Below are positions 9,801-23,721 of a stretch of DNA of 64,000 nucleotides, piece after piece; within the stretch, counting starts at the first letter, position 1, and the number at the start of each line of letters is the position of its first letter. The notes under the pieces are model-generated. The model saw nothing but the letters and a program-made list of their open reading frames with translations, was not told the DNA's origin and searched no databases. The stretch spans positions 66,349,254-66,413,253 of the forward strand of contig NC_080168.1 in NCBI RefSeq assembly GCF_950295315.1, in the 5' to 3' direction. A program made the translations under genes and the position numbers. Source of the stretch: Erinaceus europaeus (taxonomy: Eukaryota > Chordata > Mammalia > Eulipotyphla > Erinaceidae).

Positions 9801-12800
9801 AGGGGCCCAGGTGGAGGTGCACCTGGTTAAGTGCTCATATTACAGAGCACAAGGTCAGAGTTTGAGCCCCTGGTCCCCACCTGTAGGGGGAAAGCTTCAT
9901 GAGTGGTGAAGCAGGGCTACAGGTATCTCTATCACTCTCTCTCTATCTCCCCCCCCATTTCTCTCTGCCTCTAATAAGATTTAAAAAAAAAGAAAAAAAA
10001 AGATATATGTACTGAAATGTATATTCTGGCAGTGGTCCTTTTTCTCCTGGAAACTGATATTCAGATGATATACGTGGGCTGGGCAGTTAGCATAATGATA
10101 CTGCTCCCCCTTCCACATGATTGAACAGGTAGACAGAGACGTGTTCAATGCAGGTGCCAGTTAAAATATATTAGATGAAATCATTTAAAGGAAAATACTC
10201 ATTCTGACGGACGGATTAGGGTCCTGGAAAGAAGTATGAACTCACAACAGAAGCCCTATGAGAGATGATTCAGTGATGTGAACTTGGGACCAGATCTTGA
10301 TAAGATCTGATAAGCCCACCTTGGGACTGTTTCCAACAGCTAGAGACTAGAGACCACCTGAGTGGCCAGCAACAGGAAATGGAGGGTGGGAAGAATGTGG
10401 CAGATTCTGTCGTCTGCTGGGTTGATGTATGAACACGGCAGGGGCCAGGTGAACCCGACTGGCTGTGGCACTGGCTGTCTGCTGGGGCAGGAATCCAGAG
10501 AGAGCACGGCCAAGCGCCGAGAGCTCATGGCATCCCGACAGCTACTCAAATTACCTCCAGTTTCTCAGCACAGGGTCCACTGACGAGTGCGGCCACGCCG
10601 CGGTCAGACACCTGGGCAGAGGGGAGGGGACACGCCTACGTAAGTGGGGGCGGCAGCTGCAGGAGCACAACATGCTCAGCTGGGCTGCCCCCCCACCCCG
10701 GGCGTGAGCGTGCACCTGGGTGAAGGAGAAGTCAATGCACTGCAGGAGCAGGCAGTGCTCCCCAATAGCGTGCAAGGACCTGTCGGTGATGCCGGAGCAG
10801 CCGCTCAGCTTGATGATCCGCAACCACCGGCAGTTGTGCGCGAAAGCCAGGACCCCCTCATCAGTGAGGCCGCTGCACCTTTTCAGAGAGACCTCCTGCA
10901 GGTATGAACAAGATGAGGCCACAGCTTTTATTCCTGGGGGAAAGCACAAGCATGAGTCAGTGCGCTGGCCTTGCAGAGCTGTGGCAGGCGTGATGGGTGT
11001 TTGTGGCAGCCGCCCCTGGGCTGCTGGCCTAGGCATGCTCTGTTCAAGGTGCCTGGAGAGGAGGGAAGACTGCCTCTCCAGGGAATCTGGGGTGTGGGGA
11101 TGGGCCCACTGTCTGGGAAACCTGGCCATTATCTCCATGGGTCAACCCTGAGCCCCCTTCTCACAGGAGGAATTTTCCAGAACGGGGCTTTCTTGCATAC
11201 GCTTCCTCATTCCCTTTGAACAAAGGCCATAAGTTACGGCCAACTGAAACCCACCGCAAACATCCTGGTTTTGCTTAACTGCCCCCCTTCCCCCCTGCCC
11301 GTAGGTGCTTGTGATTCACCTTTGGAGAGGAGCCTGTTTATGCATAGTGAGGCTCATGACCAGACCTTATATGGTAACTTCCCAGTAATGGCCAATTCAA
11401 AGACTTAATCCTATATTGTGTGTGGCTTAATGATTAGTAAATGACCTCTTCCCTTCCTTAACCACTTGAGTATATCTGCTTGCTTGTACAACCAATAAAT
11501 GAGATGTCTTCCTGAAACTTCTGGAGGTTGTGCTTTCTCTCCACGTGCTTGCCCTGTCAGCAGTCTCCCCAGGACCCCGGGTGGTCTGTCTCCCCCTCCT
11601 CCGCAGTCTGGTTGACAGAGAATCGGCCCTCACACTGGGGGTAGGAGGCAGAGGGACAGCTCACTGGGTAGGGTGCCTGCCTGTCATGAACCTGGCCTGA
11701 GGTCAAGTCATTCGCAGGCAGCCCCTGGGAATGGCATGGCACCCATGGGGGGCACTGTGGTGCTGTGGTGTCTCCCTCCCCCACTTCTCCAGTGGGATAG
11801 GAGAGCATCCTGGGGTGGAGAAGTCGCCAAGTGCTGGCCCCCAGCTCAGTAAGGAAGGGAAAAAGCCAATCTTTTTAGGAACATTTGAGGACTCTCTATG
11901 CAGTCTGCAGTAGAGTTTTCACAATAACTGCAGTTAATGTCACACTCTTACTACTTATGAGAGGTGTACTTTTTCTGAAAGAGCTGAAAGTCAGCACAAA
12001 ATTAGGTAATTTCTAAAGGTGATTCTCCTTTTTGCTAAAATTAGAGAAAAAATGTTGGGGGGCTTGGACTTCATGCATCCAAGACTCTACTGCTCTCAGC
12101 AGACTCTCATTTTTAAAAATAGGGTGAGAGACAGAGGGGTAGAAAGGCAGGAAGCAAGACACATTTGCAGCACTGCTCCATCACTCATGAAGCTGTGCCC
12201 CTGTGGACAGGAACTGGGGGCTTGAACTTAGATCCTTGCACATACTAACAAGTGCACTCTACCACCCACGACTCTTATTTTATTTTTTTCCAGATAGAGG
12301 GTGAAAGACAGAGAGGGAAAAAGAGATGCCACAGGACTGTACCACCACTTCTGATGCTTCCCCTTTGAACGAAGCTCCCACATGGTGGTCAGGGGCCCAG
12401 CCCTAGGCCTTTAAGCTGGTAAATGTGCATTACCAGATGAGCTATCTCCCAGGCCTGCGGCACCCCGTGCCTTGACCCCCCGTGGAGCTTGACAAGGTCA
12501 ACTGCCATGGTCATGAGGATGACAGACTTCAAGGAAGCTGCACCCCGTGCCTTGACCCCCCCGTGGAGCTTGACAAGGTCAACTGCCATAGTCATGAGGA
12601 TGACAGACTTCAAGGAAGCTGCATCCCTGGGAATGTGCTAGGACGCTGCAAAGGGCTGATATTGAGCTAGCTGTAGTAGCTTGGGAACCTGGTAACTTTC
12701 CAGAAGCAGCCCCTATGCATAATAAATCCCCTAAGACTAGAAAATGGTACCCCCCACACAAACATAATAGGCGTGCACTCATAAGACTCATGCTCCAAAA

Positions 12801-15800
12801 ATCCGAGCCAAAAGAATTTGCAGGACAAACAATAAAGTCATTGATAAGCCAGCTGATTATACAAATGTCAAGGGAAAAACAAATTAACTAAAAGAAAATA
12901 GTGCTACATGTACAGTACAGAGCAGGAACTATGATTCTAGGCAAAACCACAAACCCCGATGCTTATCTTTTGCTTTTGTTTCGTACCAATGTTTATGTAA
13001 CTGTGAAACTGTAGAAAAGCAGAAGTTCTAATCAAGTAAAATTGAGTTAAGTTTTTAAGAGAGATAATCATACTTGAGAGTGTGTAGATAAAACTAAAAA
13101 AAATGTTACAGTAAGGTGAAAGTAAAAAGAAAACTAAAGTGAAATTAGAAAAGAGGCTCTGATTAATGAGGTTTGATGTGAATAAGATGTGTGGGTAAAA
13201 GTAAGTGAACTTGTGTGGGTAAGAGTAAGTAAACTTTCGTTGGCTGGGGGTTGGTAAACTTTCATATGTGCGGGAGTTGGCCAGGGAGGAGTCCCCATGC
13301 TTTGCAGCAGAGGATTTCTTTAGATAGGTTAAGATGGGTTAAAAAAAGAAAAGCTGTCAGATTTAGAAGATGTATGGGTAAAAGTAAGTGAACTTGTGTG
13401 GGTAAGAGTAAGTGACTGTGTGGGTAAGAGTAAGTAAACTTTGTGTGGGTAAGAGTAAGTAAACTTTCATTGGCTGGGGGTTGGTAAACTTTCATATGTG
13501 CAGGAGTTGGCCAGAGAAGAGTCTACATGCTTTGCAGCAGATTTCTTTAGATGGGTTAAGATAAAATCATTTCACTTAATCCTATAAGCTAGATCCATTA
13601 TCTTATCATGATTGGAACTGTTACTCTAGTACTAATTCTTGTTCTCTGTTCACCAGTTGTCCTCAGATTCCTGCTGAGATCCCTCAAACAACCCAGACAA
13701 AAATTCATCTCATTAAATTATTATCAAATAAATTAAATAAAAAGGGAGGAAATGCCACACCCCACTCAACTCCAGAACAAGGGTCTGACAGGGTCAGCAC
13801 CCCGGAAAACTCTCTTCAAGGAAGAAGAATTCTGGGAGTGGGTCTTGGCATCCTGAGCAGATCTAAATTGGAAACTCTGATTATTGTTTTCATTATGTAC
13901 ATGGTAATGATGCCGTGTAATCGGGGATGAACAGCCCCTGTTCCCAGATTAGATACAGATGAACAGGAAATGAGGTGGACAAAAGTTATGGGTCATCAAA
14001 TACATAAAGTTTTAGGAAAAATTCTTAGTAATACTTACTCACCTCCTCTTACGAAATATGTTAAAACTCTACATAAAATACTATCTGCTAAGCCTATTAC
14101 TCAGAAATGCATCACCCCATGAAGCACAACATTTCTGTAAAACCGCAAGGCCACCTAATCAAGAAATGAGCTTTACTTTCTGTTCCAGATATTGTTTATG
14201 TAAGACTGAAAGATATATAAACTCTCACTTGCTGAATAAAAATTGAGTTCAGATTCACCCTCCAACAGTGTGGTGTATTCTGTTCTTCCCTGCGCCGACT
14301 CCTGACCCACCAGGTGGTCGCCTTCGGAGTTACCTGATCCTTCCTGCTGCTCTTCCGCTGTAGCAGTCTGTTGCATAGGCCCCCAAAATAAGTGTTAGAT
14401 TATTGTTTTTTGTTTGTTTGTTTTTGCTTATTTCTTGATTTATTTCCATAGCACTGCCCAGTTCTATTCCCAGGATTAAACCTGGGACCTCAGAACCACA
14501 GTCTTTTGCAAAATCACTGTGTTGTCTCTGCCCCCTGCCCCAGTAAAGTTTTAAAGTAATAAATTTAATTGTCTTGTGGAGTTGGAAGGCAATTGAAGAG
14601 TTTGGCTGTCTGGATATTTCCACACTGGTCTTCACGCCTCTCCATGGGGGCAGCTTTGCCTCTGGGTCTTCTCTCCTCCCTCTGACTCCCCAGAAGATCC
14701 CTTCTGTCAGCCTGGACCACACCCTGCGCTGGGAGACAGGGCACAAGGCCTGTGGTCCACTGAGCAAGGCAGGTACACATTGGACAGCAGGACACAATGA
14801 TGTTTGACAGGAAAAGGGGGGCTTCAGGGTCCTGGGCCTTGCAGTCATGGACAAACACGTAGCTCTAGTAACTAGAGTAGCTGGGGCACAAAAGAAATCC
14901 CCCTGCACCTCTCTGGGTCTCCCCAAGGCTGGACAAACACCCAAACAAGTGTCAGAGAATGGAATGAGTTTTCTGGTAGCATGCACACATATGAAAGACT
15001 CAACTCAGCAGGGAGAATGTTTTCAGAGATTTCTCTATTAAATGAGAGAGGAAGACAGTGTGAGGGGAAAGAGACAGAGCTCAGTTCTGGCATAAGGTGG
15101 TGCCAGGGATGGAGCCTGCAGTCTCTGGGCCTCAGTGTGCAAGTTAGGGCTCTTGCAGGCTAAACCCCCACCACATGCACTGAGACACAACCACAAACCC
15201 CAGCTAAGACAGAGAGAGGTCAGGGGACACAGCAGGAAGGGCAGGTAGGGCAGCTACGGTAGCAGGCCTGGTACAACGAAGCTTTCCAAGGTAAGACAAA
15301 ATTCTACCTTGGTTAGCTGAGAAATAAGGATTGTATTCCGTGGACACCCTCCTACTCCTTTGATGGGTTTGCACTGCTTTGCTTTGGAATCATGCCAGGA
15401 GGTGAGCAGTAGCCTGCCAATCTATTCAGGAATGATGAACCTACCTTCTGAAGTTATGGAGTTTCTTTTCTTCTCAAAGGAACTTAAATTTAATGTCCTC
15501 AGTTTTCTGCAGTTACACACATGCTGGAGAGCCATGTCTGAGACATCACAGCCCTCGATGTTCAGAGTTTGGGCTTCAGGATGCAAAATCTGCAAGCATA
15601 TGATTTTGAAAAGCTGCTTTTTTTTCCCCCTTGCAACTAAAAATTGCCAAGTCCACCTTTGGTGCACACAGAATGCATCAGTGGGTCACTGGTCACTTCC
15701 ATCAGGATTGTCATCATAAGCCCTCTTGTGGGCTTCTTCAGGACCACCCCTCACTATGAACTACCAGTGATAGAGACTGCCTCACACTCTGAAGGGAGGC

Positions 15801-18800
15801 TGGTCAGCTTGCTTTGCCCCTTGAGGAAGACGGGTCCTGAAATGAGTGCAGCCTAGAATGTTCCCAGCTATGACCATGGACTGTGAGCTCAGACTGACAG
15901 GGACTCAGAGGTCACACAGGCTCCTGTGCTAAATGTGAATAGAAATGAGCTGCAGGTCAGATTGACATGGTAGATAGTTAATTGTATTTATATATTTTCT
16001 TCAAGTTTGGGAGCTACTCTCTGCCTTGATCCAGCTTTCTAGTTCTATTCTCAACTCTGACACCATCTTCCCAGACAATATTTTTAGTCCATCTGCATGT
16101 TAGCTATCAAGCTCCATCAAAAATTACCAAAATCATGGGCCCCTAAGAACATACCTAAAATAGACTTCCTAGCTTCTATCCACCTTAAAATCCCTATTCC
16201 CATCTGCTCTATTCCAACTTTATGATTCTTGTTCATTAAACAATTAGTCCTGCTTTATATCTTACTGCATTTTAGCCACCAAGTTGCAGATGCTACTATG
16301 ATTCCATCCTGATTTCCCTGGGCAGATGACCTCACCAATGTGTCCTGGAACCCCACCTTCCCAGAGCCCTGCCCCACTAGGGAAAGATAGAAACAGGCTG
16401 GGGGTATGGATCCACCTGACAACACCCATGTCCAGCAAAGAAGCAATTATAGAAGCCAGACCTCCCACCTTCTGCATCTCAAAGAATTTTGGTCCATACT
16501 CCCAGAAAGAAAGAAATGTTAGGGAAAGATGAATGGAGGGCTCTGAACTCCAATACCATCAGGACCTGGAGAGAGAAGGAGGGGTGGGGGAAAGACACTC
16601 AGAAGTAGTAGGTGTGTCTTAGAAAGGAAGACAAGGCAGGACCATGGGGGTAAAAAGGGCGAATATATATAAATATAGAAAGCCAAGTATAGAAATATAG
16701 TCAGCCCATATCTGTGACCTTGGGAGAACTACTGCAGTTTCCAATGAAGGGAATGTGGACACAGAACTATGTGGTGGGAAAGTTATGGACTTATACCCCT
16801 GTTATCTTATAATTTTATAAATCAATATTAAATCACTAATACAAAAATAAAAAGAAATGCATGAGTGGATGGGCACATGGAGCCTTCTTGGGACTGGTGG
16901 CACAGCTTCGAGGGCCAGGGGGCCTCCCTGCTCAGCAGACCTGTGTCCTCCTCACGTCTGTGCCCAGAGCCTATGGGCTGTGCTATTGTCCATGTGCTAC
17001 AGTTACCACAGGCCCAGTGTCACTGGGAATCTACCTGAGGCCAGCAGACCGAATGCAGCTTTCAGAGAATTCAGTCCTGTCCTCCAGTTTTCTTTTTTCC
17101 AAACAAACTTCTCTTGACATAAAGGTCACTATTATTATTATTAAAATATTCAGACAGTAGAGAAAATTTGCTAAAAATGAAAATAATTGACTACTTATCA
17201 GGAAGAGTGCTAAGCATGTTATGTATATAAACCTCTCTATTATCCTCAGAGATGAGTGTGGCAGATATATAGAGATAATAGTGAGGTTTATGTACATAAC
17301 ATGCTGCACTCTTCCAGATAAGTAGTCAGATATTCTCATAATAATAGTAGTGACTTTTATGTCAAGAGAAGTTAGATAAAAAGAGAGAGAGATAATAAGG
17401 GAGAGACACTGCAACGACTGAGCTCCCCCTAGTGCTGGAGGGCTTCTGTGTGGTGTTCTGGGGACATAACCCTGGGCTACATGCACACGGCAAAGCAGGT
17501 GCCCACCTGGGTCTTTCTCATAGCAAAGGCCAAACTATTATTATTATTATTATTATATACAATTTGGCCATTTTATTTTTGCATGTTTCTGTCACTAGGG
17601 GTTCAGTGCCTGCAGGAAGACTGTACAGCTCCTGACAGCTTTTTCTTTCTTTTTTTTTTTTTTAAAAAAGATTTTACTTGGGAACAGGCAGTAGTGCAAC
17701 TGATTAAGCACACACACACTACAGTGTGCAAGGTCCCAGGTTCAAGCCACTGGCCCCAACCTGCAAGGGGAAAGCTTGATGAGTGGTGAAGCAGGGCTCC
17801 AGATGTCTGTCTCTCTCTCTCTCTCTCTCTCTCCATCTCTACCTCCATTCTCCTCAATGTCTCTGTCTCTATCCAATAATAAATAAAGTTTAAAAAAAGA
17901 ATTTAAAAAATTATTTATTTATTAATGAGAAAGATAGGAGAGAAAGAAAGAACCAGACATCACTCTGGTACATGTGCTGCCAGGGATCGAACTCAGGACC
18001 TCATACTTGAGAGTCTAATGCTTTATCTATTGTGCCACCTCCCAGACCACTCTCTCTCCCTCTTTATTTCCCCCTTCCTTCTCAATGTCTGGCTGTCTCT
18101 ATCCAATAAATAAATAAATATAATAATTTAAAAAAATACTCTTTGCGAGAGCCCAGTAATGGCACACCCGGTTAAGTGCACATATCACCATGTACAAGGA
18201 CCCAGGTTCAAGGCCCTGCTCCCCACCTGCAGGGAGAGACACTCATGAGTGGTGAAGCAGGGCTGCAGGTGTCTCTCTTCCTCTCTATTTTCCCTGTTCT
18301 TTCAATTTCTCTCTGTCCTATGAAGTCCAATAGAAGGAGAAAAAAAAAAAAGGAAAAAAATTAAAAAGGCCACTGGGAGCAGTAGGTCTGTAGTGGTGGT
18401 ACTAAGCCCTAGCAATAACCCTGAAGGCAATTAAAAAAAAAATAACACTTTGGGGGCTGAGCAGTGGCATACCTGGTTGAGCGTATATGTTAACTTTGGT
18501 TAAGTGCTCACATTACAGTGCACAAGGACCCACGTTCAAGCCCCTGGTACCCACCTGCAGGAGGGAAACTTTCCAAGTGGTGAAACAGGTCTGCAGGTGT
18601 CTCTTTGTTACTTTTCCCCTCTGTCCCTTCCCTCCCCTCTCAATTTCTGTCTCTATCCAAAAAGTAAATAAATAAATAAATACATAAATCTCTTTGAAGA
18701 AAAAGTGGGATAAGAATCTACTCTGGTAATGTGAACATTTCTCGCCAGAGGCTTGAACCCAGAGCCTCAAACATGGAGAGGTGTGTATTCCACACCAGGT

Positions 18801-20563
18801 GAGTGGCCCACAGCCCCTGAGTGAGCACTGCCCCAGTCTTGCCTATGTCACTCGGGATCCCATGAGGCCTGCCTGGTCCCTGTGTGAGGCAGACATGGAA
18901 GCTGAGCAGGAAGTGGCCCTGCCTGGAAGAACAACTTGGGGGACAGACTGTCCAAAGCTGAGTCTGCCAGTGTTGCCTCCAGTTTCCTCGCCCCCAGTTA
19001 CCTTTGCTCTAAGTGGGAACACTGGCTCTCTTCCGGCCCCAGTGGAAGTCTTTTTGTACATGCACACAGGGGAGAAGGGACCCCACCGGCCCGACCCTCC
19101 GTTAATGAACGGCCTTGCTTGATGGGATTTTTATTCTCAGAATCAGTCACGAGAGCACAGAACAGCAGAGCACCCACCCCTTCAGTCCCATGGATCTGCT
19201 TCAAAACTGTGCTTGAGATAAAGGGTGGGGGGGGGGGGTAGGGGAGAAGAAGGGGCCGGCTGCCAACACAGGAGGTGCCAGACAAGCCCAGGGGCAGCAC
19301 TCGTGAACTGTGGCTATAAGTCATCTATGATCCCCAGTAGCTCTATAAGAGCTGCTTCCAGCTGAGCAAGCTCAGACAATGGTGCCTACTTTTCACCCTG
19401 AGTCAAAAGAACAGTTCAATTAAATTTTAAAAAGGGGGCAGAAGAGGGGGCCAGGAATGGTGAAGTAATACAGAGACTGAGTCCCAGAAATATCTCTGCT
19501 GAGAAAAAAAATAAAAATAAAAGGAGCTTGAGAGAGCAGGGATGGAGGCTGGATGGTGGTGCACCTGGCTGAGTGTTACTGTGCATAAGGATGCCGGCTG
19601 AAGCCCCTGGCCTCCACCTGGGGGGAAGGTTCACCAGTGGCAAAGCAAATCTGCAGGGGTCTCTTCTTCTCTCCCTCTCTCACTTCTCTTTTCCTCTCAA
19701 TTTCTCTCTATCCTATCAAATAAAAGAAAGGAAGAAATAAAAAAGGAAAAGAAAAAAAAAAAGTTGGAGGTCCATGTAGTTAAGCGCACATAATACAAAG
19801 AGCAGGGACCCAAGCAAGCATCCCTGTTCGAGACCCTGGCTCCCTAGCTGCAGGCAGGTCACTTCACAAGTGGTGAAGTGGGTCTGCAGGTGTCTGTCTT
19901 TCTCTTCCCCTCTCAGTTTCTCTCTGCCCTGTCAAATAAATGGAAAAAATGGCCTCCAGGAGCAGTGGATTTATAGTGCTAACATTGAGCCCCAACAATA
20001 ACCCTGGAGGAAAAAAAAAGCCACCAGGTGAAGAGGATTAATCATGCAGGCACTTGGAGGAGGAAAAGAAATGATGTAGTGGGGGTTGTATTGTTATGTG
20101 GAAAACTGAGAAATGTTTTGTACAAACTATTGTATTTACTGTCAAATGTAAAATATTAATCCCCCAATAAAGAAATTTAAATAAATAAATAAAATAAAAA
20201 GCCATAAAAAAAATCATGCAGGCATCAAGCCCCATTGATAACGCTGGTGGCAAAAAGACAAAAACGGGCTGGGTGGTGGTGAACCCAGTTAAGCCCACTT
20301 AGTACTAAGTGCAAGGACCTGCACCAAGACCTGGATGAAGACCCAAGGTCCAGCCCCTGGCTCACCACCTGTAGGGGGTAAGGCTTCACAAGCGTGAAGC
20401 AGGTTTACAGGTGTCTGTCTATCTCTCTCTCCCTATATCCCCTTCCCCTCTCAATTTCTCTCTGTCCCATCCAATAAAAAAATGGCTGCCAAGAGTAGTG
20501 GGTTCGTAGTGCCAACACGGAGCCCCAGCGATAACCCTGGAGGCAAACAAACAACCTCAGCTG

Positions 20564-20608
<45 letters not shown>

Positions 20609-21266
20609 ATAACCCCTCTGTATACCATTTCTCCAAAAGCCTGAGACCACAGGCTTGCTAAAGAGCAAGACCATCTGCATGCCTGGTAGTGGTAGACCCT
20701 CTTACCTCGCTTATATTGGAATCTGTTATCTGCCCCTCCAGGCTCATTATCTTAAGCAGTCGGTCTTTTATGTTGGGCGGCAAAGACTTGACCTCTGTGA
20801 TATATCTGGAAATGTTTCTCACGAAGTACCAAAGGCACCTGAAAGACAAGCGCAGCGCAGTGAGCATTACTGTCCTGGTACTTACTGGTCCCCGGCCCTG
20901 TCATAAACAGGTGCATATCTGGTGGTCACATCCTCCCACTGAACTGGGTTAAGATGCAGGTCAGGTCCATGCTCGGTTACCAGCAAGATGTGCTTCTGCA
21001 CTGTTTCTCCACAAATTTCACTCCTGTGTTCTGAACAACCTAAGTTCTTTAAGACAGTTATCACCAAGGTCTCTGATACACTCCCTTAATAAACATTACA
21101 ACAGCACTCACCAACAGACTAAAAGACAGAGATTGTGTGAAAGAAACCACCGCAACAAAGCTTCCTTCAGTATAGTACAGGGCTTGAGCCTGGGTCACAC
21201 TCACAGCAGAGTGGCACACTACCCAAGTGAACTATATTGCTAGCACTAAATGCTTTTTAATTTTTA

Positions 21267-21321
<55 letters not shown>

Positions 21322-23678
21322 ACCAAAGCACTGTTCAGCTTGGGCTTATGGTGGTGTGGGGGATTGAACCTGGGACTTTGGAGCCTCAGGCAGGAGAGTC
21401 TGTTTGCAGAACCATTATGCTATCTACCCTCCACATACTAAATGCTTTTTCATTTGAGAATTTTTTTTAATGTTTTAATTTTTTTATTCTGTTCATTTGT
21501 TGGATTGACACAGGAAGAAATTGAGAGAGAAGGGGTGATAGGAAGAGAGACACTTGCAGCTCTGCTTCACCACTCACAAAACAATCCCCCTGTAGGTGGG
21601 GACCAGGGGCTTGAACCTGGGTCTTTGAGCATTGTAACATGTGCACTCAAGCAGATGCATCACCACCTTGGAATGTATTTTCTTTAGAGAGGAAGAGAGA
21701 ACCAGAGCAACATTCCTGCACACATGGTGCTGGGGATCAGACCCTAGGCCCACAGCATGTGAGCCCAATACTTGATCCTCTGTGCCACCACCTGGACCAC
21801 CAACTCAAAAGTTTTTCATCTGCTAATCCATCAGGCTTGTTTCTATAGTTTCTTTAAAATGATGCAGGCAGTGAAGTCACTAGAGATGGAGCCGGAAATG
21901 CAAAGCTCCTGTAGATCATGCCAAACACAGAGGCAGCAGGTTGGAACTCTGTGTGCACTCTGTGACTTACAGAGCAGCAAGCTAATAAGAGCGCTGCATC
22001 TCAGGCTGGCTTGAGGACTGGAAGCAAATCCACGTCTTCTTTGGCTCCTCCACAGATTCCCCTCTCATAAACAAACAAACAAAAAAATAGAAGAGAAACT
22101 GAGAGGGGAGGGATAGATAGACACCTCCAGACCTGCTTCAACCGTCATGAAGCATCCCCCCTGCAGGTGGGGAGTAAGGAATCAAACCTGGGTCCTTGAG
22201 CATGGTAACGTGTATGCTCAGCCAGCACCTCCCCCCCTTTTTGACTGACAGAAATTGAGAGGAGAGGGGAAGACAGAGAGGAAGAGACACAGACAAATAC
22301 CTGCTTCACCGCTCATTAAGGGTTCCCCCTGCAGGTGGGGAGCTGGGGCTCAAAGCCAGGTCCTTGTGCATGCTAACACATGCGGTTCCCCAGATGTACC
22401 ACGGCCCACCCGCCATGGCTGACTTACATGTGCTGTGTACATATACAGATCAAAGCAGGGCTTACCTGCTGAGCCTCTTCATTTGTCTCCTGCCCTGGGC
22501 CGGGTTCAGCACTGGGAGGCCCTGACACAATTTGGAAGGCTTTTTTTCTCCCCGCACCAGATCCATATAGCTTTCCACAAGAACCCAGATGTGCCCCAGG
22601 CATTAGAACCCAGAGATGAGCCCAAAAGGCCTTGCCGACTGACTGAGGAGTCATCAGGCTGAGCCAAGGTCAACAGCCTGCTCACTGAGGAGCAGAGACC
22701 CAGACTGGCTTCGCATGCAGAGCTAGAAGATGGCCCTGCAGGGGCTTCAGAGGAATAGGCAGGCCCTCTGGTCTCAGCTCAGCTGTTGCACCTTGGTGTG
22801 GCTGACAGGAGTCTGGGAGAGTGCTGCAATAGGGGCCTTTGGAATAGCCAGCAGATGGACTTCCGGGGCCTCCTGTAATCGTGAGAGAGAGCACCATGAT
22901 GATGCTCTTTCCCAGTTATCACTGAGGAGGGCCCACTGAGAAGCTGTTCTTTCAGAGCTGCTTACTTCTCATCTAGAGTCTCAGCACAGCAGCACAGGGG
23001 GAAGGTAGGGGTCTTGGACTCAGAATAGGCCTTAGAGATCAGTGATTTCTTATCAGACAGGCAGCAATGATTTATTCCACTGATTTATTCATGTGTCTAG
23101 ATCACGGATACCAGGAAGCCTCTGCTCCAGGGAGTTTTCATTCCATGGCAATTACTCTCAGGGTTGTCACACTGTGTTCTCCCTGTAGTGCCTCTTAATC
23201 TCTGCTGTAAAGACATTCCAGCAGCCACTCACACATCAGTGCCATCCACCAGGACCTGTTAAGTCTGGGACTTGCCCCTGCAGTCCGCTGTGACAACACA
23301 GCAACCGGTGACACCCAATACCTGCCCATGTGGCCGATGACAGCAGAGGCTGTGAGAGAAACACTGCATTGCTTCACACTCCCAGCTTGCTGAGTCTGAC
23401 AAAAAGGGGAAATCTGTACAGCACAGTGAAAGAATGGAGTCTACAACTTGTCTCTAAAGCACCTCACAACTCTGTCCATCTCTCTCATAAAATAAACCTC
23501 AAAAGACAAAATCAGGGGGCCAGTGGTGGTATGCCTGATTGAGTACACATGTTACAGTGAACAAGGACCTGGGTTCAAGCCCCTGGTCCCCACTTGTAGG
23601 GGGGAAGCTTCATAAGCAGTGAAGCTGGTGTCGCTCCTCTCTTCCTCCCTCCTCTTTCCTTCTCAGTTTCTCTCCATC

Positions 23679-23721
<43 letters not shown>

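Larger units (their letters stand above)
12456..14375 (+). mobile_element. Internally deleted endogenous retrovirus remnant
   Basis: From the right end: a 623-bp LTR (13753-14375), a polypurine tract at 13739-13752, and just before it a hydrophobic segment with a basic tail and stop that resembles the end of a retroviral Env. The left end starts TGCGGCACCCCG, comparable to the LTR start TGCCACACCCC, and 12640-13060 weakly resembles the LTR 3' half. Flanks CAGGCC (12450-12455) and TAGGCC (14376-14381) look like a 6-bp target duplication inside a minus-strand SINE. No gag or pol is recognised. Confidence 0.6.

Noticed and set aside
10720..11151. 143-codon plus-strand frame overlapping AMN1 exon 4
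   Set aside because: Antisense shadow of exon 4 and the adjoining GC-rich intron.
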